DNA from: Terriglobus roseus
Lineage (GTDB): Bacteria; Acidobacteriota; Terriglobia; Terriglobales; Acidobacteriaceae
DNA length: 64,000 nucleotides
Assembly (NCBI RefSeq): GCF_900102185.1
Contig: NZ_LT629690.1
Span: 3,100,001 to 3,164,000 of the forward strand
Reading direction: 5' to 3'
This document shows, piece after piece, positions 33,348 to 42,220 of this stretch. Both the position numbers and the translations under genes were made by a program. Positions within the stretch are counted from its first letter, which is position 1; each line of letters begins with the position of its first letter. Under the pieces are notes generated by a model. That model was not told the DNA's origin. It saw only the letters and a list, made by a program, of their open reading frames with translations, and did no database searches.

Positions 33348-34610
33348 GGCCTTCAGGATATCGAGTGCTTTGTTGAGCTGATCGTCGATGTTGGCTGCGG
33401 GCTTGGCGACCGTTGTAGCGGCGGCAGCAGGCTTGGAGGAGTTCACCGTGGCCGTGCTGGCTGCTTCGTTGTCGTCATCCTCGTCACCGTCGGCCATAGC
33501 CAGTTCCTGTGCGGTGGCAACGGTGGTGGTGGGCGTCAGGCCCTCGTCCTGATACTTCTTGCCGGAGGGCGTCTCAAACTTGGCCACGGAGAGGATGATG
33601 GCGCCCCCGTCGGCGAGCTCAAAGACACGCTGCTGGGCGCCGTCGCCATAGGTCTTTTCACCGACGAGTTCGCTGCGCTTGGAATCGAGCAGTGCGCCAG
33701 CAACGATCTCTGCCGGGCCTGCGGTTCCACGGTTCACCAGAGTGACCATGGGGGCCTTCTCGTTCACCGTCTTGCCGGGTTCAGCAGTAAAGGTCTGCTT
33801 GGCTACCTTCTGGCCCTCGAGCATGGCGATGGTGCCGGACTTGAGGAAGAGGTTTGCCATACGGATGGCTTCGGCATCGTCACCCGAGGAGACATCGCGA
33901 AGGTCGAGCAGGATCTTCTTGGAGTTGGTGCGACCCATGGCCTTCAGCTTCTGCTCCACCTGCTGGACGTGATCTTTGTCGATGATGCCGGGCTTGATGT
34001 AGAGGATGGAGCCGCTCTCGTAGAAGACTTCGCCGGTTGCCGGCAACGAGGTGTCAGCGCGGGTGATGGTGAGCTTTTCTGGGGCGTTCTTCATGGGGCG
34101 GATCATGGAAAGCACGACCGGCGTTCCCTTCTCGCCACCCAGCGCCATCTGCACTTCGGCCAGAGACATTTCCATGGTGCTACGGTCGCCGATGGATTCA
34201 ATACGGTCGCCGCTGTGGAGGCCAGCCTTGTCTGCCGGGCCGCCTGCAACGACGGAGATAACGGTGGCGATGCCGTAACGCTTGCCTACGTCAGCACCGA
34301 TGCCTGCCTGCGGCTTGCCAGCGTGTTCCTTGTACAGCTTGTACTCAGTCGGGGACAGGTAGCTGGACTCGGCGTCGAGCGATTCCAGCAGACCGCGCAT
34401 GGAGGCATCAGTCACCTTCGGCATGTTGGGGTCGACCACGTAGTCAGACTGAATGTGGCGAAGGACTTCGCTATAGACCTGCATCTGGCGATAGGCACCG
34501 TCCTGCGCCTGCCCGGACGCATGCACCCGACGCAGATTTGCGCCCAAAAACATGGTGAGCAACAGAACCGCGGAGAGAGCCAGCATGGAAATCTTGAGCG
34601 ACTTCGGCAT
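33336..34610 (-). CDS. S41 (CtpA/Prc-type) peptidase homologue lacking catalytic Ser and Lys
   Basis: 424 residues. N-terminal membrane anchor (ISMLALSAVLLLTMFLGANL), a PDZ domain (~residues 102-170: ATVISVVAGGPADKAGLHSG), then the S41 domain (LDLRDVSSGDDAEAI; VTLVNRGTAGPAEIVAGALL; LVGEKTYGDGAQQ). In active CtpA/Prc the motif is SASASE, with nucleophile Ser and, 25 residues on, Lys in FGKG. Here the aligned positions are Gly298 and Asp323, the spacing of 25 being kept. The protein should thus not cleave by the known mechanism. The last ~60 residues are Ala/Thr-rich. Being just upstream of pbp1a on the same strand suggests a scaffolding or regulatory role in the cell wall (inference). Confidence 0.88.
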   Translation of the reverse strand: MPKSLKISMLALSAVLLLTMFLGANLRRVHASGQAQDGAYRQMQVYSEVLRHIQSDYVVDPNMPKVTDASMRGLLESLDAESSYLSPTEYKLYKEHAGKPQAGIGADVGKRYGIATVISVVAGGPADKAGLHSGDRIESIGDRSTMEMSLAEVQMALGGEKGTPVVLSMIRPMKNAPEKLTITRADTSLPATGEVFYESGSILYIKPGIIDKDHVQQVEQKLKAMGRTNSKKILLDLRDVSSGDDAEAIRMANLFLKSGTIAMLEGQKVAKQTFTAEPGKTVNEKAPMVTLVNRGTAGPAEIVAGALLDSKRSELVGEKTYGDGAQQRVFELADGGAIILSVAKFETPSGKKYQDEGLTPTTTVATAQELAMADGDEDDDNEAASTATVNSSKPAAAATTVAKPAANIDDQLNKALDILKAKAA

Positions 34611-34747
34611 CAGGTAACGAACCCCTTACAAACAATGACCTACACCGGTTGGACGCATCCCCGGTTCGGATAGCATACGCCTTCTGTTCAGGAAGCACAG
34701 GAACAGGCTGGGAGCGGCTCATTGCGGCATGCGTCCCGGTTCGGCTG

Positions 34748-35536
34748 TCAGTTCTCGCCGGGAAGCTCGAGTGCGTCCACGACGAGCACCTGCACCGGCC
34801 CATTGATTGGCTTAAGTTCAAGCCCAAGAGTCTCTTTGACAGCCGTGAAGATGGAAGGCGCATCCTCGGCGGCTGAAGCGGAGGGCATTTCCGGTTTGTC
34901 GGCAGACCATTTGAGATGAAAGTCGTACTGCCCCGTCAATCCGGTACGGTTTTCGACGGGGCGCCTGAGAGTTCCTGACAGCCCCTTCGCCAGATCGTCT
35001 GTGGTGACACTTTCGGCAGACCAATCGTATAGATTTCGGCCGCTGGACGGCCTTGTGTACGTGGTCGGTGTGAGCTTGCTGCCGCCCTTTGCCACGACCA
35101 ACGCGTACTCCGGCGCGGTGCGTGTGACCCAGTGGGTCTTCAGGCCGAAGCGCTCCTGCAGCACCCGGATCACCATGGCTCTCCTCTGTTCGATGGTGAG
35201 GGCATCGAGGGCCCGCGGTGTGGCGTCGAGGATCTTGCCTTGAACGTCGAAGTGAAGCTTTTTGCCCCAGTCGGGAACGCCATCAATCAGGTACTCCTGC
35301 TGATCGAAGGCGTAGAACAAGACAACCTCAAGCGTGACGTTCTCCAGCTTCAGCATGTCACCACTGTGGAACATGAGGGCCATCGAGGAGGAGCCAGTCT
35401 TGTTCGGCTTCACTGTCACCGCGTCGAACCTGAGGGGCGATTCGACAGCCGGGTGAACCTGCTGAGCCATAAGCCCATGGACGGGTGCATTCAGGCTCAA
35501 GAGAACGAGAATCCACTGAAAACTGTGCCTGGTCAT
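34748..35536 (-). CDS. TIGR03435 family exported protein
   Basis: 262 residues, signal peptide MTRHSFQWILVLLSLNAPVHG. The family marks are clear: LRFDAVTVKPNKTGSSSMAL after the signal, LKTHWVTRTAPEYALVVAKG in the middle, RRPVENRTGLTGQYDFHLKW, PSIFTAVKETLGLELKPING and VQVLVVDALELPGEN at the end. TIGR03435 proteins are expanded in Acidobacteria (soil-associated) and have no known function; several sit near M56 peptidase/BlaR-like genes, which I do not see here. Start ATG 35536 chosen for the signal peptide; the frame extends to 35644 without support. Stands between the repeat-protein gene upstream and the CtpA-like gene downstream. Confidence 0.9.
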   Translation of the reverse strand: MTRHSFQWILVLLSLNAPVHGLMAQQVHPAVESPLRFDAVTVKPNKTGSSSMALMFHSGDMLKLENVTLEVVLFYAFDQQEYLIDGVPDWGKKLHFDVQGKILDATPRALDALTIEQRRAMVIRVLQERFGLKTHWVTRTAPEYALVVAKGGSKLTPTTYTRPSSGRNLYDWSAESVTTDDLAKGLSGTLRRPVENRTGLTGQYDFHLKWSADKPEMPSASAAEDAPSIFTAVKETLGLELKPINGPVQVLVVDALELPGEN

Positions 35537-35642
35537 CTGCAAGCCTTGACGCTCCACTTTGCTGAGAATGACTTGATCGCTGCGCGGCCAGTATAGATTC
35601 CCACCCCCGACAGGTCTTCCGGTGGGACGTGCTTTGCCTACC

Positions 35643-35681
35643 AAAAGAAAGCCCCGCCCATGACGATGTCACGGACGGGGC
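35643..35681 (-). terminator. Intrinsic terminator of the repeat-protein gene
   Basis: On the minus strand GCCCCGTCC ... GGGCGGGGC forms a strong stem, followed by TTTCTTTT. It lies 23 bp past the stop at 35704. Confidence 0.8.
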
Positions 35682-35703
35682 AGTTATGTTCAGAGTTGGT
35701 TGG

Positions 35704-38493
35704 TTATTCGGGGCGGCGCTTGGGTGCTCCGCCGCGGCCTGGGCCTGCGCCGGGTCCCTTGCGCGAGGGCTTGAAGCCGGGCTTGCCGAAGCTGCCGGGG
35801 CCACCCTTGCGGTCGCGTCCGAAGCCGGAGCCACCGAACTTGGCTCCGCCGGGGCCTGCCGAGTGGCCGCCGCTACGGAAGGCCGGACGACCTTCGCCGG
35901 GTTCGCCGGAGAAGCGAGCGCGCTCACCACGACCCTCAAAGCTGCCGCCACGGTCTGCGCCGAAGGGCTTGCGTGGGCCACCAAAGGGCTTACGGTCGCC
36001 GAAAGGCTTGCGATCACCAAAGCTGGGGCGGTCGCCACGCGGTGTGAACGGCCGATCTCCACGAGGAGTAAACGGGCGGCGGTCGCCACCTTCACGTGGT
36101 GTGAAGGGTTTGCGGTCACCGAAGCTGGGACGATCGCCACGAGGTGTGAACGGACGGCCTTCGCCGCCTTCACGCGGAGTGAAGGGCTTGCGGTCACCAA
36201 AGCTCTTGCGTTCGCCGAAAGGCTTACGATCGCCGTACGAAGGACGGTCACCGCGCGGCGTGAACGGACGGTCACCGCGCGGCGTGAACGGACGGTCACC
36301 ACCCTCACGAGGAGTGAAGGGACGACGATCGCCACCTTCGCGGTCGCCGAAGCTCTTGCGCTCACCGAACGGCTTGCGATCACCAAAGGGCTTACGGTCG
36401 CCGTACGAAGGACGATCTCCACGCGGAGTAAAGGGACGATCACCGCGGGGAGTGAAAGGACGGCCTTCGCCACCTTCACGCGGGGTAAAGGGCTTGCGGT
36501 CGCCAAAGCTCTTGCGCTCACCGAAAGGCTTGCGGTCGCCGTACGAAGGACGATCGCCACGCGGGGTAAACGGACGGTCGCCGCGAGGCGTGAACGGACG
36601 ATCTCCACCTTCACGTGGTGTGAACGGACGACGCTCGCTGCCTTCGCGGTCGCCAAAGCTCTTGCGTTCGCCAAATGGCTTGCGATCACCGAAGGGCTTA
36701 CGGTCGCCGTACGAAGGACGATCACCACGCGGGGTAAAGGGACGGTCTCCACGTGGCGTGAACGGACGATCACCGTGGGGAGTGAAAGGACGGCCTTCGC
36801 CGCCTTCACGCGGGGTGAAGGGCTTGCGGTCACCAAAGCTCTTACGCTCGCCGAACGGCTTGCGGTCGCCGAAGGAGGGGCGGTCACCACGAGGCGTAAA
36901 CGGACGACGCTCGCCACCTTCGCGCGGGGTGAAGGGCTTGCGCTCGCCGCGATCCTCGTCCCAGGGACGTGCAAATTCGTTACGCGGACGGTCGGTTGCA
37001 CCGCCTTCGTCGCGGCGGGTGAAGGGACGACGCTCGCGGTCGGGGCGGGGGGTAAAGCCTTCGCGATTGCCACGAAAGCTACCGGAGCGGCGCTGTGGAG
37101 TGAATCCGCCTTCACGACGGGGTGCAAAACCACCCTCGCGACGCGGTGCGAAGCCTTCACGGCGGGGACGGAAACCGCCTTCTTCGCCATCGCGGCGGAA
37201 GGGCTTGCGCTCTTCCGGCGTGCCACCTTCAGCGGCAAAGCGGGCGTTGCGGGCTTCGATCATGGCACGGCGGTCATCGTCTTCGTAACGCGAACGCTGC
37301 TGGACAAAGGGCTCCGTGGAGGGTTCAGTCGTATCTTCCGGCAGGCTATCCAGCGCACCGGGGAGGAAGTGGGCCGTCTTGCCGTCCAGCACGATGGAGT
37401 CAAGCTGGCGCGATGCCGAAAGCCCATTGACCACTTCGCGGACGCGTGAACGTGCCGCGAGGGGCGAAAGGAAGACTTCCATCTCGTCGCTGGTGGCGGC
37501 AACGGTCTGCGACAGGTACAGCGACAGCAGTGCCGAGAGAGCCGTGGGCTGGCCCGCATTAGCGCCTGCCTTGATGTGGCGCAGGTAACGACCGCTGGCG
37601 ACTTCCCAGGTGGAGGGTTCGCCGTCTGCCTGCGGAATGGGGACGACGCGCAGGATGGACCACAGTTCGCTGAGAGCACGCAGAACAGCCGAATCCACGA
37701 TGCCCTGACCGAGTTCCGTGGTGAGTTCGTGCGGCGCCATGGCGCCCTTTTCCTTCAGCAGCGTGTAGACCTTGGCAGCCAGGGGCGAAACGCGCATGGC
37801 ACCGGTCTGGGCGGGTTCGTTCTTGAAATTCTTGTCGCCGCGGAGGGTGTAGATGAACGAAAACGCCTGTGCGGAGCAGACAAAGTCCGGTTCGCCGAGC
37901 GAGTTACCGAGGAGGTTCAGAGGCACTGCGGTGCCATCCTCAACAAGGCGTGCGAGCATGCGGCGGACTTCTTCACGCTCTTCCAGTGAGAAGCCATTGA
38001 TGGCAACGGGAGCTTCAGCAGCTTCTTCTGCTTCCGCTTCAATCTTGTCTTCTTCGGCGATCTCGTCGCCTTCGTCTTCCGCGAACTCGTCGTCGTTGGA
38101 GATCATTACTTCGTCATCGGAAGCTTCATCGCCAGCGAACTCAACTGCATCGGCAGGCTCATCGTCATCTTCGTCGATGTCTTCTACTTCTTCTGCAGGT
38201 TCTTCATCTTCGACTTCGACCGCGTAGGATTCGTCCTCACTGGGACCGTCGGTCTCTTCGGTTTCAGCCTGCGGAATCCAGTTCTTTTCGGGGCGTCCGA
38301 GAACAGCTTCTGAGAAGCTGGGCTGCGGTGCAGCAGCGAACTGGGCGTGTGGCGTGTACGCGACGATGCCGGCTTCATCAAGCCATGTGCGGAGATCGTC
38401 AAGCGTTTGGAGGGCGTTGCCATCCTGATGCCAAAGGGCCACGCGGGCAAGTTTTAATTGATTTTGGGTAGGGGTTACTGGCGAAGTTGCCAT
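35704..38493 (-). CDS. Winged-helix-like protein with long acidic segment and PFTPRGDRP repeat tail
   Basis: 929 residues, start ATG 38493 (the frame continues to 38559). Residues ~10-60 are a small helical module (LARVALWHQDGNALQTLDDL). Residues ~75-175 are strongly acidic (EDEEPAEEVEDIDEDDDEP). Residues ~180-410 look like tandem winged-helix domains (EEREEVRRMLARLVEDGTAV; SPLAAKVYTLLKEKGAMAPH; LLSLYLSQTVAATSDEMEVF) ending TAHFLPGALDSL. From ~455 to the end it is basic, Arg/Gly/Pro/Phe-rich, with units such as RPFTPRGDRPSYGDRKPF and GERKSFGDREGG. Not a family I can name with confidence; DNA or RNA binding plus a phase-separating tail is plausible. Monocistronic with its own terminator. Confidence 0.72.
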   Translation of the reverse strand: MATSPVTPTQNQLKLARVALWHQDGNALQTLDDLRTWLDEAGIVAYTPHAQFAAAPQPSFSEAVLGRPEKNWIPQAETEETDGPSEDESYAVEVEDEEPAEEVEDIDEDDDEPADAVEFAGDEASDDEVMISNDDEFAEDEGDEIAEEDKIEAEAEEAAEAPVAINGFSLEEREEVRRMLARLVEDGTAVPLNLLGNSLGEPDFVCSAQAFSFIYTLRGDKNFKNEPAQTGAMRVSPLAAKVYTLLKEKGAMAPHELTTELGQGIVDSAVLRALSELWSILRVVPIPQADGEPSTWEVASGRYLRHIKAGANAGQPTALSALLSLYLSQTVAATSDEMEVFLSPLAARSRVREVVNGLSASRQLDSIVLDGKTAHFLPGALDSLPEDTTEPSTEPFVQQRSRYEDDDRRAMIEARNARFAAEGGTPEERKPFRRDGEEGGFRPRREGFAPRREGGFAPRREGGFTPQRRSGSFRGNREGFTPRPDRERRPFTRRDEGGATDRPRNEFARPWDEDRGERKPFTPREGGERRPFTPRGDRPSFGDRKPFGERKSFGDRKPFTPREGGEGRPFTPHGDRPFTPRGDRPFTPRGDRPSYGDRKPFGDRKPFGERKSFGDREGSERRPFTPREGGDRPFTPRGDRPFTPRGDRPSYGDRKPFGERKSFGDRKPFTPREGGEGRPFTPRGDRPFTPRGDRPSYGDRKPFGDRKPFGERKSFGDREGGDRRPFTPREGGDRPFTPRGDRPFTPRGDRPSYGDRKPFGERKSFGDRKPFTPREGGEGRPFTPRGDRPSFGDRKPFTPREGGDRRPFTPRGDRPFTPRGDRPSFGDRKPFGDRKPFGGPRKPFGADRGGSFEGRGERARFSGEPGEGRPAFRSGGHSAGPGGAKFGGSGFGRDRKGGPGSFGKPGFKPSRKGPGAGPGRGGAPKRRPE
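35960..36960 (-). repeat. In-frame repeats coding for RPFTPRGDRP / SYGDRKPFGERKS units
   Basis: About 1 kb of imperfect repeats inside the gene above. The basic modules are KPFTPREGG(E/D)(G/R)RPFTPRGDRP, S(Y/F)GDRKPFG(E/D)RK and SFGDREGG; they recur in changing order, and unit lengths are multiples of three. Neighbouring copies differ by synonymous bases, which points to old duplications kept by selection. The lack of stops in all repeat frames also makes long antisense frames here. Confidence 0.85.
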
Positions 38494-38739
38494 GAGCGGA
38501 GTTCTCTTTCCGGCGCCTGTTCTTATGTGTGGCGCGTACGCATATGCACAGCACAACATGTCGCGGAGACGACCCGCGTTGCTGCCTGTGCTTCTGTATT
38601 CGATGTATGGGGAGCATGGAATGGCTACGTGCCATTTTCTGATGCCGCCCGGCGGGGTGTCGTCTTCCCGCTGTCCAGAGGAACCTGCATGGTTCGTGGA
38701 AGATCGCTTCAGGCCGGGGCGATGCTGAGAAGCGCAAAT

Positions 38740-40845
38740 CTAAATGCGCTGGAACGCCCGCTGGATCTCTTTATGAGAATAACGCAAAGCGATGGGTCTG
38801 CCATGCGGACATGCCATTGGATTCTCAGTTTTTCCCAATTCGTCGAGCAGCCACTGCATTTTGCTCTGTTCCAGGGGCATATTGATCTTCACGGCGGCGT
38901 GGCAGGCAATGGAAGCAGCAATGCGGCGGCGGCGCTCCTCCATGTTGTCGGCCTGCGGAGCGTCATCGTCCGTTTGCAGGAGTTCTGCGAGAGCTAGTTC
39001 GAGTTCCTTGCCCTCAAGACCGACTGGCGCGGCTTTTACTGCCAGGGTGCGTGGGCCGAAAGGCTCTGCTTCGAAGCCGTTACGGGCAAGTTCGTCGGCC
39101 ATTTGAGCGAAGTTGGCCATCTGCGCCGGAACAAGGTCAATGAGCAGCGGCATGAGCAGGCGTTGGCGCTGGACCTTCTCCACCTGACGATCGCGCAGGA
39201 CTTTTTCGAACAAGATGCGTTCGTGGGCCACGTGCTGATCGATGATCCAGAGGCCCTGCTCGTTGACGGCGAGGATGAAGGAGTTCTGGAGCTGGCCGAG
39301 CGGTCGCAGGCCACCAAGGCCGTCGAGACGGGCGGTGTCTTCAATGCGTTCGGCTGCTGGTGCTCGGTTTGGAGTGCCGATGGGCAGGTGGGTTGCGGCG
39401 TGGGGGTCCGTGCCTCCCGAAGGGGCTGATGATGCGTAAGAAACAGGATCGAGCGGTGCCGCTGTGCTTTGCCCAGGATGCTGTTCCTCGAAGGAATCGA
39501 GCGGGAAAGTGAAGCGTCCTGCGACTGGCACGGTGGGCTTTGCCGTCAGCGAGAAGCCTTCTGCATCCTGTGCGTCGATGCGATCGCTGACGCGTTCCAG
39601 TTCGCGTTGCCGATCCTGCGCTTCTGCTTCGGAGATCTGGTGTTCGCTCCACGGTGCATCACTTCCGGGGCCGGGGCCGCTCACTACGGGATCGAGATCA
39701 AAGCCCTCCGTTGCATTCAGGAAGTTGTCACCCACGCGCGGCGTAATGGGCGGCGCAACGGCAGCAAGGAAGCTAGCTGCGGGACGAGCTTTCAGTACAG
39801 AGTTGCGCACCGCGTCGCGCACGAAGTCATGCACGAAGCTGGATTGCCGGAAGCGCACCTCAGTCTTTGCGGGATGCACATTCACATCCACTTCAGAGGC
39901 TGGCATTTCCAGAAAGAGCAGCACCACCGGGAACGATGTGGGCGGGAGGATGTTCTTATATGCCTCCGTCAGCGCATGAAGGATGAGCCGGTCGCGCACC
40001 TGCCGGCCATTGACGAAGACATAGATCGAGCCGCGGTTGAGCTTCTGCAGTTCCGGCTTGGAGACGAAGCCGCTGACGCGCAGGAAGCCTGGCGCGGGTG
40101 GAACGTAATCCTCTTCACGCCGCCAGGGTGGCGGTTCGGGCAGGCCAGCGCGGGTGAAGTCGATTTCCGCCGCAACCGGAATCATGTCGCGGGAAACATC
40201 GCCGCCGAGGATCTGGAAGACGCGCTCGCTGGCGTCACGAACAGCGGGCGCGACGAGCAATGCGTTCGTAGCAGTGTGAAGTTCGAAGTGTTTGTTCGGG
40301 TGCGCGAGGGCGTAATGCGTGACGAGCGCGGCTACGTGCGACAGTTCCGTGGGCTCGGATTTGAGGAATTTCTTGCGTGCTGGAACGTTGAAAAAGAGGT
40401 CACGGATGGCAATAGTGGTACCGGTAGGTGCGCCTACATCCTCCACCTTCGTCATACTGCCGCCCACGATTTCAATGCGCGTGCCCACGGCATCTTCTTC
40501 GCTGCGTGTGTCCATTTCGACACGCGCGACGGAGGCGATGGACGGCAGCGCCTCACCCCGGAAGCCGAGCGTGGCGATATGGTTCAGGTCTTCGGCGTTG
40601 CGCAGCTTGCTGGTGGCGTGGCGCTCAAAGGCAAGCATGGCGTCGTCGCGAACCATGCCGTGGCCGTTATCGACGATGCGGATGAGTTTGCGTCCGCCGC
40701 CCTCAATCTCGATGCGGATGCGCGTGGCACCCGCGTCCATGGCGTTTTCCAGCAGTTCTTTGACGACGGAGGCGGGGCGTTCGACGACCTCGCCTGCGGC
40801 AATCTGGTTCGCCACCTGGTCGGAAAGTACGCGGATACGGCCCAT
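38740..40845 (-). CDS. mutL: DNA mismatch repair protein MutL
   Basis: 701 residues. GHKL ATPase N-terminus: VANQIAAGEVVERPASVVKE, then LLENAMDAGATRI, RIVDNGHGM and TLGFRGEALPSIASVA in the right order, followed by the transducer domain (IYVFVNGRQVRDR; VDVNVHPAKTEVRF). A Pro-rich linker joins the C-terminal domain, which has the endonuclease-type metal motif IDQHVAHERILFE (DQHAx2Ex4E-like), SIACHAAVKINMPLE and CPHGRP. So it is likely a nicking MutL. ATG after a GC-rich leader. mutS is not in the window. Confidence 0.95.
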   Translation of the reverse strand: MGRIRVLSDQVANQIAAGEVVERPASVVKELLENAMDAGATRIRIEIEGGGRKLIRIVDNGHGMVRDDAMLAFERHATSKLRNAEDLNHIATLGFRGEALPSIASVARVEMDTRSEEDAVGTRIEIVGGSMTKVEDVGAPTGTTIAIRDLFFNVPARKKFLKSEPTELSHVAALVTHYALAHPNKHFELHTATNALLVAPAVRDASERVFQILGGDVSRDMIPVAAEIDFTRAGLPEPPPWRREEDYVPPAPGFLRVSGFVSKPELQKLNRGSIYVFVNGRQVRDRLILHALTEAYKNILPPTSFPVVLLFLEMPASEVDVNVHPAKTEVRFRQSSFVHDFVRDAVRNSVLKARPAASFLAAVAPPITPRVGDNFLNATEGFDLDPVVSGPGPGSDAPWSEHQISEAEAQDRQRELERVSDRIDAQDAEGFSLTAKPTVPVAGRFTFPLDSFEEQHPGQSTAAPLDPVSYASSAPSGGTDPHAATHLPIGTPNRAPAAERIEDTARLDGLGGLRPLGQLQNSFILAVNEQGLWIIDQHVAHERILFEKVLRDRQVEKVQRQRLLMPLLIDLVPAQMANFAQMADELARNGFEAEPFGPRTLAVKAAPVGLEGKELELALAELLQTDDDAPQADNMEERRRRIAASIACHAAVKINMPLEQSKMQWLLDELGKTENPMACPHGRPIALRYSHKEIQRAFQRI

Positions 40846-40954
40846 GAAGTGATTTTACGGAGTTCCGGGGGTGGAAAAAGAGGTACGGAATGTCGCATGG
40901 CAGGCAAAGAACCAGGCAACCCAGGCGTCTTACTTTGTAGCGGAGTGGAACGTT

Positions 40955-41101
40955 ATGGCAGACGAGCAAGGAAACGCGCGCCAAAGGAACTTCGACGGAA
41001 TTTACTTCTGGGGCATGATCATCGCGATGTTTGTTTCGCTCGCGATCTTCATCATCCTCGCCTTCACAAGCCAGGTTCAAATCGGACACGGGCAGGGTTA
41101 G
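40955..41101 (+). CDS. Small single-pass membrane protein
   Basis: 48 residues: charged start (MADEQGNARQRNFDGIYFW), one transmembrane helix (MIIAMFVSLAIFIILAFTS), short polar end. ATG 40955 is preceded by CGGAGTGGAA, 9 bp away, a good ribosome site; the frame is open further up to 40871 but without one. Function unknown. Divergent from mutL and 54 bp before the aldo/keto reductase. Confidence 0.6.
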   Translation: MADEQGNARQRNFDGIYFWGMIIAMFVSLAIFIILAFTSQVQIGHGQG

Positions 41102-41155
41102 AGGCCGTATCGCGCCACCAGAATCGTGAAGGCTACGTCGCACATCCAACTGCGC

Positions 41156-42151
<996 letters not shown>

Positions 42152-42176
42152 CACTGCACGCTTGAAGTAACGAACA

Positions 42177-42220
42177 AACGCAGCGCTCACTTGAAGTTAG
42201 TGGGCGCTGCGTTTTTGTTT
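42177..42220. terminator. Bidirectional intrinsic terminator
   Basis: AACGCAGCGCTCACT pairs with AGTGGGCGCTGCGTT around TGAAGTT; followed by TTTTTGTTT on the plus strand and preceded by AACAAACG, which gives Ts on the minus strand. Serves the convergent aldo/keto reductase and esterase genes; it abuts the esterase stop codon. Confidence 0.85.

Noticed and set aside
33213-34673. 486-residue plus-strand frame opposite the CtpA-like gene
   Set aside because: Antisense shadow: composition reflects the reverse of the conserved PDZ/S41 codons, no domain and no start signal.
35358-37449. Several 540-630-residue open frames on both strands across the repeat gene (e.g. plus 35629-37449 and 35660-37288, minus 35358-37238)
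   Set aside because: They are made of simple, periodic residues and follow from repeat units that are multiples of three without stops. No ribosome site, signal or domain; the minus frame 35704-38493 continues into a real domain region.
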